NCBI GenBank assembly: GCA_036250195.1
Contig: JAVHZZ010000003.1
Coordinates: forward strand, 39,591,835 to 39,655,834
Source: Mixophyes australis
Taxonomy: Eukaryota > Chordata > Amphibia > Anura > Limnodynastidae
DNA length: 64,000 nucleotides
Reading direction: 5' to 3'
Positions 33,241-44,169 of the stretch are shown in pieces. The position numbers and the translations under genes were made by a program. The notes under the pieces were generated by a model, which worked only from the letters and a program-made list of their open reading frames with translations, was not told the DNA's origin and made no database searches. Each line of letters opens with the position of its first letter. Position 1 is the stretch's first letter.

Positions 33241-35139
33241 GTGCTAAAAATTATTTAGTAGATTCTGCTGACAGGTATGACTTTTGACAGCCAGAAATAT
33301 TAATGCACAATTAGGGAGGACACCCCAAAAACACTGAGGAGTGCTAAAAATTATTTAGTAGATACTGCTGACAGATATGACTTTTGACAGCCAGAAATAT
33401 TAATGCACAATTAGGGAGGACACCCCAAAAACACTGAGGAGTGCTAAAAATTATTTAGTAGATACTGCTGACAGATATGACTTTTGACAGCCAGAAATAT
33501 TAATGCACAATTAGGGAGGACACCCCAAAAACACTGAGGAGTGCTAAAAATTATTTAGTAGATACTGCTGACAGATATGACTTTTGACAGCCAGAAATAT
33601 TAATGCACAATTAGGGAGGACACCCCAAAAACACTGAGGAGTGCTAAAAATTATTTAGTAGATACTGCTGACAGATATGACTTTTGACAGCCAGAAATAT
33701 TAATGCACAATTAGGGAGGACACCCCAAAAACACTGAGGAGTGCTAAAAATTATTTAGTAGATACTGCTGACAGATATGACTTTTGACAGCCAGAAATAT
33801 TAATGCACAATTAGGGAGGACACCCCAAAAACACTGAGGAGTGCTAAAAATTATTTAGTAGATACTGCTGACAGATATGACTTTTGACAGCCAGAAATAT
33901 TAATGCACAATTAGGGAGGACACCCCAAAAACACTGAGGAGTGCTAAAAATTATTTAGTAGATACTGCTGACAGATATGACTTTTGACAGCCAGAAATAT
34001 TAATGCACAATTAGGGAGGACACCCCAAAAGCACTGAGGAGTGCTACAAATTATTTAGTAGATACTGCTGACAGATATGACTTTTGACAGCCAGAAATAT
34101 TAATGCACAATTAGGGAGGACACCCCAAAAACACTGAGGAGTGCTAAAAATTATTTAGTAGATACTGCTGACAGATATGACTTTTGACAGCCAGAAATAT
34201 TAATGCACAATTAGGGAGGACACCCCAAAACACTGAGGAGTGCTAAAAATTATTTAGTAGATACTGCTGACAGATATGACTTTTGACAGCCAGAAATATT
34301 AATGCACAATTAGGGAGGACACCCCAAAAACACTGAGGAGTGCTAAAAATTATTTAGTAGATACTGCTGACAGATATGACTTTTGACAGCCAGAAATATT
34401 AATGCACAATTAGGGAGGACACCCCAAAAGCACTGAGGAGTGCTACAAATTATTTAGTAGATACTGCTGACAGATATGACTTTTGACAGCCAGAAATATT
34501 AATGCACAATTAGGGAGGACACCCCAAAAGCACTGAGGAGTGCTACAAATTATTTAGTAGATACTGCTGACAGATATGACTTTTGACAGCCAGAAATATT
34601 AATGCACAATTAGGGAGGACACCCCAAAAACACTGAGGAGTGCTAAAAATTATTTAGTAGATACTGCTGACAGATATGACTTTTGACAGCCAGAAATATT
34701 AATGCACAATTAGGGAGGACACCCCAAAAACACTGAGGAGTGCTAAAAATTATTTAGTAGATACTGCTGACAGATATGACTTTTGACAGCCAGAAATATT
34801 AATGCACAATTAGGGAGGACACCCCAAAAGCACTGAGGAGTGCTACAAATTATTTAGTAGATACTGCTGACAGATATGACTTTTGACAGCCAGAAATATT
34901 AATGCACAATTAGGGAGGACACCCCAAAAACACTGAGGAGTGCTAAAAATTATTTAGTAGATACTGCTGACAGATATGACTTTTGACAGCCAGAAATATT
35001 AATGCACAATTAGGGAGGACACCCCAAAAGCACTGAGGTGTGCTACAAATTATTTAGTAGATACTGCTGACAGATATGACTTTTGACAGCCAGAAATATT
35101 AATGCACAATTATGGGGGACACCCCAAAAGCGCTGGGGA
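33241..35139. repeat. 19 x 100-bp tandem array inside the hAT
   Basis: The unit begins 'gtgctaaaaattatttagta' and includes 'gatactgctgacagatatga', 'cttttgacagccagaaatat', 'taatgcacaattagggagga' and 'caccccaaaaacactgagga'. The period is 100 bp (99 in one unit). Most units are identical. A linked variant (agcactg followed by gtgctac) appears in several scattered units. The array lies between the transposase start codon (22 bp away) and the promoter-like end, so it should be 5' leader or intron. Confidence 0.97.
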
Positions 35140-35299
35140 GTGCCAAATATGAAGAAAAAATAATAAACCTCTATCCTCCTCTCTGCACTAGCGATTTTGG
35201 TTAGAGCAATTGCAAGAACAATATTGTATTCTCTGTCCCTGCTCTAATTAGCCTATGACTACACCCTGCTCTCTCCCTCTGTCAAATGGCGATGGATTG

Positions 35300-35332
35300 C
35301 TGTGGAGGCGTGTATTTATAAAGTTGAAGTAT
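35300..35332 (-). promoter_or_regulatory. Candidate hAT promoter
   Basis: Minus-strand TTATAAATA at about 35312-35320, preceded by GC-rich sequence. The relative at 41811-43625 keeps 'gtatttatag' at the same relative place (about 43459). Transcription leftward from here would cross the 100-bp array before the transposase. Confidence 0.5.
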
Positions 35333-35407
35333 CGCGAGAACCGAGTCCCGAGATCCGACAACGTCACAATGACGTTCGGCCTCGATTTGGATTCGGAATG
35401 GGCGGGA

Positions 35408-35435
35408 GAGTACCGAGCTGCTCAGCTCGGTACTC
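35408..35435. other. Hairpin in the hAT right end
   Basis: GAGTACCGAGCTG, a 2-nt loop, then CAGCTCGGTACTC: a 13-bp perfect stem. The relative at 43549-43570 keeps a shorter form (AGTACCGAG ... CTCGGTACT), so the hairpin is conserved in the family. Confidence 0.75.
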
Positions 35436-35500
35436 GGATACCCAAAGTTCGGGTGGGTTCGGTTCTCGGAGAACCGGACCCGCCCATCTCTAATCTTAAG

Positions 35501-36345
35501 TAACGTTTCTTGTTGGATACATATCTTGGTATGTGCTGCTTATACAGCATTTGCCCAATTGAGACAGACACAGTACTCTGCAGGATACGTACAATTGATA
35601 TGTGCAATATAAAGTCCCAGCGGAGCGCACAGAAAAAAAAAGTATTCAATTACCGTCACCTGTTAATGATATGGGGCCTGATTCATTAAGGATCTTAACT
35701 TGAGAAACTTCTTATATAAGTCTCCTGGACAAAACCATGTTACAATGCAAGGGGTGCAAATTAGTATTCTGTTTTGCACATAAGTTAAATACTGACTGTT
35801 TTTTCAGTCCTGATTCCTGTTGGACCAAGGCACATTTTGATTGTGAAAAAACCTGACGTCCCAGGAAAAAACGGTGGTCATTTTCGAATTCAGCGCACCA
35901 AAAAACATAAGAATCAGATAAAATTATGAAAACAGCTTTTTGGTTGCAGACCTGTGTTATTAATGTCTATCGTAGATAAAAAAAAAAAAAATTTTTTATA
36001 GTTGCTCTTGATTGCAAACACTGTCATTCGGCACTTACACCTGACCTGTAGCTGCTACAAGTGATACAACTGAAAAACACATAACTTAGAGATGCCCAGA
36101 GCTTTAATCGGACACTGCTGCATGTGCTGGAGCTTGGCACGCCTTACTGTACATTGACTACGTGCATCACCCATTCCCTCTCCCTGTTCCTCCTATGAAA
36201 TCGTAGTAAGTGTTCTTTGTGCTTGAAGATGAATCGCATGCATTTGCATTCTCTGGCGTAAAGTCCGTTTCTTCGCATGCATCGAGCGATTTAACTTCAA
36301 ATTATGGCACATATCAGCATTAACGTTCCTTAATGAATCAGGCCC
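35501..36345. repeat. Older DNA transposon, right piece, with nested MITE arm
   Basis: Continues the host of the hAT. Segment 35676-35815 matches the left arm of the MITE at 16370 ('gggcctgattcattaagg', 'aaaccatgttacaatg'). The right end 'ccttaatgaatcaggccc' (36327-36345) closes the inverted repeat. Its body matches 40900-41800 ('ggcacttacacctgacct', 'gagcttggcac'). Confidence 0.6.
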
Positions 36346-37060
36346 AAGGGATTCTTTTAATTTTGCTCCCAGTAACCAAATTATATGTTTTACTAAAAAG
36401 CTCTAATGTGGCCTCACCTGTCCAAAGCACATTCTCCCTTGTTCATGTGTCCTTTGGCAAATTCCATTTGTGCTTTCTTATGTCTCCCTCTCAGCAGTGG
36501 GGTCCCCCTACCATGTAACCCATTTTCATCAAGCTGGTGATGGACGGTGATGAAGTCGAAACTGTTTTTACCTTTTGTCTGTAGGTCAGCTGAATCTGTT
36601 TGGCAGTTGATTAAGGTGCTTTCTCCACCATTTAAACAATTCGACTCTGCAATCCCCAATCAAGTTTTCTCTTTCCAGGACATTTGGCTACAGGGCCAAG
36701 GACCTTAAACTCCCTAAAGACATTACATACAGTGGAAAGGGGAACATGATCAATGGCTCTTCAGATTGATTTGTAGCCTTGAGATTGTCCATGCTTGGCT
36801 ACAATGGTCTGTGTGGTTATCTGGCAGTTTTTTCTTTTCTACCTGATCTTTGCAGTACAAATAGTGACACAAAATAGGATAATGGGTCATTTTCTCTATT
36901 CAAGCTTATTTATTGGGAATTTTTTCTATTGCAGGCACCTGCCACACACCACAGGTGAGTTCAATTCCAAAGTGAAGGAGAATCGACTGCTTGAATTCTA
37001 ATTATTTCTAAGTACTAAAAAGGTGCCAATAATTTTGTCCGGTCCATTTGAGGATTTCTG
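36346..37060 (-). pseudogene. Tc1-like transposon fragment
   Basis: The minus-strand frame at 36659-36414 shows VHHQLDENGLHGRG, then RHKKAQMEFAKGHMNKGE, the second helix-turn-helix to catalytic-domain junction of Tc1-type transposases. The right border 'ccaataattttgtccggtcc' near 37026 matches the terminal sequence typical of Tc1/mariner elements in fish and frogs. The catalytic domain beyond the first Asp is missing. It belongs to a different subfamily from 28685 and 45373. Confidence 0.75.
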
Positions 37061-37269
37061 TATGGAATAAGTTAAGATTTTTCAGCTTTTTGTATTTTGT
37101 TCCACTGCAAACCAGCGAAATATATTTGTGGAAACCAGCAAAATACGTATATGGATACCAACATATTTTTAAATTTCACCATTTTTTTTGTTGTCCTCAC
37201 TTCAGCTTTCATTAGGAAAACTTGCGTATTATATTGAATAATGCATCTCCTACTGCATATTTTACAGGT

Positions 37270-37625
37270 TTACAGCCTAGTGCTTTTATGTAGTCCCATA
37301 ACTCCTCGGTTATTTGTAATATGCATATAATTTACAGTAAGCATTGTCCCATATATAAACTATAGTCTGCTTTTATTTTCTGTTTCTAAATGACCTACTG
37401 ATTCAATAAATTTAACTCTGAATACCTTGATAGTATTTTTGAAGCTCGTTGCTCATCACATTTTCCTTTACTAATGCAACTATATTTATGAAGTCTCCAT
37501 TGGGTCTTGTTGATTTCTACATTATCTTCATGGACTTTCTAATCTTTTATTTATTTATTGCTGTCATGGAGACACATTGGGTTGACTTGAAGTTTGAATT
37601 TTTATGCTTTGTACAGATTTATCCA
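37270..37625 (+). repeat. Dispersed segment, partner of 43800-44080
   Basis: Shares 'gctcatcacattttc', 'tttactaatgcaactatatt' and 'tctccattgggtctt' with 43932-43995, in the same order and orientation. The class is unknown. Confidence 0.55.
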
Positions 37626-38389
37626 TACATTATAGATGAGGGTTCCTTCCGCAAGTTCAAGCAAAGGGCAAAATGAACTTTTGAACTCAGTAGAACGAAA
37701 GAAAGGCTTCTTCTTCCTCTGTCACCTCATAGTCACCTTACAGTTACCTTTGTTTAAAAAAGCATTATACTCCAAATGTTACATCAGGCTGATATTAACA
37801 TTTAATCAACGTGTATGCTTGAGTGCAGAACAATGTGGCTTGTTTAATACGGCGATGAAAGCTAAATGCTAGGAAGTACAGGGCATTCACTAATGCTCAG
37901 TGTGTAAAATGTGTCGAGATATCAAAGAGACCTTTTCACCACAGTTACCTTTGGAGCAGTATTTTTAAATGCCCATTTTGTGTACAATGATGTTGACAAC
38001 ACTTGTTGGCATTACATAGACTAAAGCAATATTAATATATACTGTTTAGATCTAGAAAGCTTAGTATACAATAGGACCATCATTTATTTAGTACATTCAG
38101 TTCTCTGGAATTTTATTAACTTGCAAAAGAATTGTAATAGAAAATAAATAGCGCCCAATGGTAAAGGAGGCCACTTAAATATGTCAGTCCACACTATGTG
38201 AATAGCCTTGTACCAAAGATTGATAAAGTGTGATCATCATGATCCTACACTGTCAGTGTATAGCAACCTCCCAAACAAATAAATATCACATATTGTTTAG
38301 TATGTAAAAGAAGGGGGAGGGAACAATATCACAAATACATTAAAGGTCAATACACAGAGAACTTTCATGGGAACTTTTTACCCCAAGCA

Positions 38390-38805
38390 CTATACATAGG
38401 ACACGCAGTCACCCCCTAAGGTTAGAGGAGAGGAAATTTCACAACCAGCAAAGGAAGGGGTTCTTCACAGTAAGGGCAGTCAAGATATGGAATTCACTGC
38501 CTGGGAAGGTTGTGATGGCAGATTCAATAGATATGTTTAAGAAAGGGTTAGACAACTTTTTTGCGGAAAAGTGTATCCAGGGATATGACCGTTACTTAAA
38601 ATGAAGGATAGTAGTGGATATACGGTAAAAATAGGACTGCAATATTGGGTCTGGGGGATTTTCACAATTGAAACAGATTGGCGGTTGCTTACTCTGGATC
38701 AATTTCAAATATAAGTGCAGGATCGCAGGAGATCCAAAATAGGTTGAACTTGATGGACTGGTGTGTTTTTTCAACCTCATCAACTATATATGAGGTAATA
38801 GCTTT
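38390..38805 (+). pseudogene. LINE-like C-terminal fossil
   Basis: Translates in part as a RLEERKFHNQQRKGFF-like stretch, then KIWNSLPGKVVMADS and MFKKGLDNFF. The pattern 'WNSLPxxVV..S...FKxxLD' is characteristic of the C-terminus of CR1/jockey-type reverse transcriptase proteins. It continues with 'ggttgaacttgatggac', a motif common in amphibian repeats. No RT core is present. Confidence 0.45.
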
Positions 38806-40500
38806 GTACCCTTTGTGAAGATCAAGTAGGCTATAAAAGTCTTAACCGGCAGAATCCAAAGTGTAGAAAGCACAACAGGTTCCTAAACCCAACAAAAACA
38901 ATAATATATACATACATATCAGGATACCAGGGTGTTAGGATGAGAGCCCACTAGGTAACCCTGGTATCTAGGGATACAGGATCGCACAGGCAAAGAGAGA
39001 GAGATGATACCAAGGTGTTCTATTACAAATGGCAGAAACCACTGTAAACAATAGGAAATACATACTGTTAACACGTTAAAATAACACCAAAGTGATCACC
39101 GCCCTTCAAACAACACACAACAGCATCCTTCAACTACTATATACAATGCAGTCTATTCTTTAACCAGGCCAAGCTGTATTCAGAGGTTCTCTGGTCAAGC
39201 TGTAGTTTCACTAGTGGTCCTGGGGAAGATGCCAGGACAACCACAAAGAGGACATACCAGTACACTGGGAGTACAGAGGTGCTTGGCCAAGCTATTATTT
39301 TTAATAGAGTTTCCTTTGTGGACCTGCTAACTCTTAGCCACTATTAAAGTCTACCCGGGCAAGCTGTTACCGAAGTCCAGTGGTCCTGATACTGTTGAAA
39401 GGGCAACAAAGTATTTGAGTCAGCCGGATCTTTCCTTATTTTTGTCCAAGCTGTATTTTTCTATCTTCTGGCCAAGTTGTTAAGCCCCTTAGACCACCAG
39501 TATAAACTCCCAGTGAAGTTGTTGTACTCATAGATGGCAATAACAAATTCCAGCTAAGATTTTGCAGATCCCAGCCGATGGGCCAAAATTCTCTACCCAG
39601 ATGGCAGGGACCTGATCCCCAGTCACCCTACTCCAGTAGGCAGTCAGATCCATCAGCAGCTCCCGATGGAATAGGGTTTCCTCCTAGTAAGATGGTTTTC
39701 ACAAAATGCGTCTGAGTGGCAGATGTTAATGCAGAAACCATGACTGAGCTGGTAAACGGTGACACTCTAATGCCAGGATCAATAGAATCCAGCACACCCG
39801 AAACTCTCCCTACAGGCCTTCTTAAACTGTATAACATTCCCACGATGAAGGTCCCAACCTGCTGCTTTATTGCCTGGTTATGTTGGTATTGGCCAGCAGC
39901 TATCTGTAGGATGGATAGGGGCAGGTACCAAGAGTGTCCCATGTGTGGTTCTTCCCTTCTGATTTGTGCCTCATTGTCTGTTAAAGTCCAGGGAAGAACA
40001 ATATTGGCTTAAACTGCTTAATGAGAGTCTTAATCCCAGGTAATGAAGAGTAAATCCGAGTTTTAACCATTTAACCATGTAACACTCCAGATGGTTGAAA
40101 AGGCTAGTTGAATATCATTAGTCCATAGATGAAAAAATGTGTATGTCAATGAAGGTGAGCACCAATAACACAATCCAGATGATATGAGAGAAACAGCAAG
40201 GGTGTGGTGTCCTGCCAATCCTATACTGTCCCAATATAAAAACATTTCCAAACATATTATTAAAAATAATAAGAGCTTATCTGAATCAATAATTGAGTCC
40301 TTGTGCAGAAAGAAGGGGCCTTATTGTCCCTTACTTTCGCTTGTTAACATCAGTAAGAACAAGAACACCTTTTGGAACACTACGCGTTTTGCCAGTGGAG
40401 ACTTCTTCTGGGGGTGTAGTCCTTAGGGTGAATGAACAGCAGAGTGGTTAGCATCACTTATATAGGATATTAGCTGAGATCAGCCGATCCCCATATCACA
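38806..40500. repeat. Unclassified repetitive-looking region
   Basis: The motif 'ccaagctgt' recurs irregularly (near 39170, 39200, 39287, 39359, 39447 and 39472), and 'cactacgcgttttgccagtgg' lies near 40378. Opposing frames of about 100 codons at 39628-40012 show no domain. It may be part of an LTR element, but I found no matching ends or duplication. Confidence 0.35.
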
Positions 40501-40803
40501 TGATTATCATAAAGAAAGGAAGAAAAATAAAAAAATCAAACATAATTTCATCCAATTCGAAAATTATTAAAGAGCATGTCAAAAATACATAAAAAAGAGA
40601 AAATATATTATAGAATCCATTCAACTTAATATAAACTAATCCTCAGCACTTCCGCTAAAAGCAGACCTTCAAAACATTACAGGGTTTATTTTTTTTCCAT
40701 TATTATTATTATATTATTTTATTATATATTCATCTATTTATATTAATATTATATGTAATAGTATGCCAAATAAGTTCATGTGAATTTATCACCACATTTC
40801 CTG

Positions 40804-41810
40804 GGCCTGATTCACTTATGCATGCAAAAAGGACGGAAATTGTGCTTTTTTTAAAAAAAAAATGCATGTATTCAACTTGAAATTAACCAAAGGAACATCT
40901 CTTGTTGAATATGGGACTAGGTGCACTCTGTTCTTACAGACACAATACACTACAGGATACATCCAATACATATATTGAGTATAAAGTCCCATCAGAACAC
41001 ACAGAAAAAAAGTTCAATTATAATATAATGAAAAATAAATTTTTTCATGAAAAAATATTTTAATGAAAAAAAAAATTTCTCTATTTATTTGCAATGAAAT
41101 ACATTTATAAAGTGTTATTAATAGCAACATTAGTGGGACACATGTGCTTCGCAATGAAAGTATGCAGCCAAGGGGAAAAGGTCTCAATCTCCTATGGTCT
41201 AGATAAACGATGTGTTCCCCAGCGCAATTAAGGGATCGTGGCACCCTTAAGTGTGAGGTACGTTCCAGTTTTAATGTTGTTTGCAAAGGATAATACAATC
41301 TTATATACATATATCACAAAAGTAGCAACAAAGAGTGATCACTGTATAATAAATCAATTGCCAAGATAAAATATCAATAGAGCAAAAGTAAATGAAAACA
41401 TATTAAGCATAAGTTGTCACAAGTGTTGAGAGGGAAATCCCCATAAGTGTTATTAATGTTTACTGTACATAAAATGCATGTTTACAGTTTCCTGATTTCA
41501 AACACATGTTCTAACTTGAATACACCATGGTCATCACTATTACTCGGCACTTACACCTGACCTATGTGACATGCCCAAAGCTTGAATAGGGCACTGCTGT
41601 GTGCGCTCGAGCTTGGCACACCCTTAATGTGCATTGACTATGTGCGTACGCCTATTCCCCTCCCCATTCCGCCCATGAACTCAAAGGCTGTCGTAAGTGT
41701 CCTTTGCGCTCAAAAATGAATTGGATGCTCTTGCATTCCCAGGCATACTGTTTGTCTCTGGTAATGAACAGATCGATTCTACGCAAAATAAGACACGTAT
41801 TGGTATTTAC
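40804..41810. repeat. Older DNA transposon, host of the second hAT
   Basis: Begins 'gggcctgattcacttatgc'. Internal parts match 35530-36320, for example 'aaagtcccatcagaacacac' against 'aaagtcccagcggagcgcac'. Interrupted at 41811 and resumes at 43634. Confidence 0.6.
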
Positions 41811-42104
41811 TAGAGATGCTCACTGACCCCCGTGTTTTGGTTTTGGTTTTGGATCTAGATTACCTTCGGGGTTTTTTTTGGGTTTTGCCAAAACCGCCCT
41901 TGCATGTTTTGGTTTTGTTTTGCTATTTTTTTACAAAATTACATTGTTTGGGCTAAAATCACAGCATTTAGGTATTATTTTGTACTTACATTATTATTAG
42001 CCTCACTAACACTAACATTCATTTCCATTCAATTTTGACCATCTCACAGGTCACAATATTATTTTCATACTCTTTCAAACAAAGATTGCAGCAGTTTTTG
42101 CCAG

Positions 42105-42710
42105 TAATAAGAAAAATGCCATTGTCATGCCTGGGCACAAGACCAAAAATCCACCTCTTATGTGTGGAATTATTTTTACACAAATCCTGCCAACAGTTGT
42201 CTAGCCATTTGTAGCGTTTTTAAAGTCACACTCAGTAGACTTAGGGACCTTAATCATCTAGGATCCTCATCCATGTTACGGCATTTGAAGTGAGAAGCAA
42301 CTAGAGAAATTTTACGGATGAAATAAAACTAAGCAAATCTGCTAACTATATTGTAATTGTAGATCTAGGACTTAATTCGCATCGCCAGGATCCAAGAGCT
42401 ATCAACATCTTGTAATGATGTCTACTTCTTCAGTTTCTCTGGCAACTGCTTCTCGGAAAAAATTTAGCTTTCCCAAGACACCCAGTGGTGATGCAGAAGA
42501 CTCATCACAACATTTTGACATTTGCTCTGCTGTAAAAGAATTGCCCAAAAATCGTGACAGCTCTGCCATAAAATTAACCACAATTCCAATGAGGAAGGCC
42601 ATTATCAGCAATTGCATCAAAGTACACAGACTTCTATGATGGTGAATTCCAGCGGGGATGAATTAGTATTGTTTGAGGAAGATGTACGCAATAATGAGGG
42701 TGAATATGAT
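42105..42710 (+). pseudogene. hAT transposase remnant, inverted and mostly deleted
   Basis: Plus-strand reading near 42110-42290 matches the intact protein around residues 208-275 (AIVMPGHKTK, then degraded BED-finger sequence with stops, ending near the MLRHL equivalent 'ccatgttacggcatttg'). Around 42641-42710 it matches the extreme C-terminus (SSGDEL, then an acidic tail). The whole catalytic core is missing. Confidence 0.8.
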
Positions 42711-43019
42711 GACAGTGTAGATTGCAGCAGGTGCTGAAATCTAGCTAAGAGAAGGAAGCTAACTGATGATGGTATGCCTGGTAATATTTTGGGTAGAATG
42801 GCATGTTGACAATTTAATTTTTTCTACAGTAAACTTTCACTTTTTTTTAGAAAGGTTTTTTTTCTTTAAAAAGGTACAAGCTTTTTATTCACATTTTTGT
42901 TTCACTGTTTTAAAAACACTATGCACTTGAACATAGGCTTTAGCATATGAGGTAGAGGGATTAGTATCATCGTGATTGAGACTGGAGAGTGACAACAACA
43001 ATGTCATCACTCCTGTTTC

Positions 43020-43440
43020 TGTATGACCTATGGCACAGTACAATGTCACTGGAGACTTTTAAGAACACTGACTGCCCTATTATTACAATTTCTGTTTCAG
43101 CACTGAACCCTGCCCCCTCTCCTGTTTGAGCTATGGTACAATAAAATGTAACTGCAGATTTAGACCAAGCCACACAGGCCTATAATTTCTATTTCAGCAA
43201 TTACAATTAGCAATGAAGCAATGGGGCTCTTCTCTTTTGGTGTTACCTATATAATGCAGTAGAATTTTCCTGCAAATTCTACAGACAAGCCTGCATGTCT
43301 TTCTCTTCATCAATGACTCTTAGCAATTGAGCACTCATTTTTGGGTGTTATCTATATAACGCAGTAGAATTTGCCTGCAAATTCTACAGACAAGCCTGCT
43401 TGTCTTCCTCTTCATCAATGACTCTTAGCAAATGGCGATA
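43020..43440. repeat. About 105-bp degenerate tandem array in the second hAT
   Basis: Four diverged units with equivalent points at 43028, 43131, 43247 and 43352 (spacings 103, 116 and 105). The last two share 'gcagtagaattt', 'cctgcaaattctacagacaa' and 'catcaatgactcttagcaa'. The position between the transposase N-terminal remnant and the promoter-like end equals that of the 19 x 100-bp array in the intact element, but the sequence is unrelated. Confidence 0.75.
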
Positions 43441-43789
43441 GATCGCCGTGGAGGGCGGTATTTATAGATTCCAAAACTCACGAGATCCGAAGACGTCACA
43501 ATGACATTTTGCTTCGTTTTGGAACCAGAAAAGACGCAAAAGTACCGAGCCAACTCGACTCGGTACTCGGAACTCCAAAGTTCGGATGGGTTCGGTTTTC
43601 ACGAAACAGAGCCTGCCCATCTCTAGTATTTACGTTTCTTAATGTTTAGAAGCAGATCCCTAAACTTGAATTTACACCATCAGGTCTGTTATTTTGACGT
43701 GATTCATGAATACCTATTGTGGCAACATCAGTTAAACCTCTGGGTGTCCTCTCATCAGCCTGAATGACCATGCCTGACATGGCTGCCTT

Positions 43790-44080
43790 TTAGTATGGCT
43801 GTTCTCTCTTATTATTAATAGTAAAGAGTGCATTATCCCATATATATAAATTATAGACAACTTTTATTTATGGCCTACTAATTCAATATATTTAACAATG
43901 AATATCATATTGATGGTATGTTTGCAATTTGGTGCTCATCACATTTTCATTTACTAATGCAGCTATATTTAGAAATTCTCCATTGGGTCTTTTACTTATT
44001 TATATTCTCCTGTGCATTTGTTTCCGGTTCAATTTGTTCAGAGATTGGTTGGCTCAATCTATACAAATGTATCTATACAA
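43790..44080 (+). repeat. Dispersed segment, partner of 37270-37625
   Basis: Shares 'cattatcccatatata', 'gctcatcacattttc' and 'tctccattgggtctttt' with the earlier segment. Each lies downstream of a member of the same older transposon family. Confidence 0.55.
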
Positions 44081-44169
44081 CTGGCATCATTTGTCTGTAG
44101 CCATCATTAGTGTGGAAACTGTGAAAAGATTGACGTTTCTCTTAAAGACACGTTGGTGAAATTAGCACA

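Larger units (their letters stand above)
29338..35492 (-). mobile_element. Complete autonomous-type hAT transposon
   Basis: A 6155-bp element between perfect 8-bp duplications ATCTTAAG (29330-29337 and 35493-35500). The ends are TAGAGATGGTC and, on the other strand, TAGAGATGGGC. It encodes one long minus-strand transposase. Order from its promoter end: hairpin and TATA (35300-35440), 19 x 100-bp array, transposase, 3' region with 100-bp repeats, then a GGTTTT-rich subterminal region. A shorter relative is at 41811-43625. The open frame and perfect duplication suggest recent insertion. Confidence 0.93.
41811..43625. mobile_element. Rearranged hAT relative with inverted interior
   Basis: An 1815-bp element between perfect 8-bp duplications GTATTTAC (41803-41810 and 43626-43633). 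Its ends match the 6.2-kb hAT (TAGAGATGCTCACTGACCCC on the left; hairpin and 'ctgcccatctcta' on the right). The transposase remnant from the BED finger to the C-terminus is on the plus strand, opposite to the intact copy, while the N-terminal remnant near 42793 keeps the original orientation. It is non-autonomous. Confidence 0.87.

Noticed and set aside
40340..40420. Possible hammerhead ribozyme core on the minus strand ('cagaagaag...ggcaaaacgcg')
   Set aside because: It resembles CUGANGA-stem-GAAA spacing, but both core boxes are mutated and I could not find the third stem and cleavage site.
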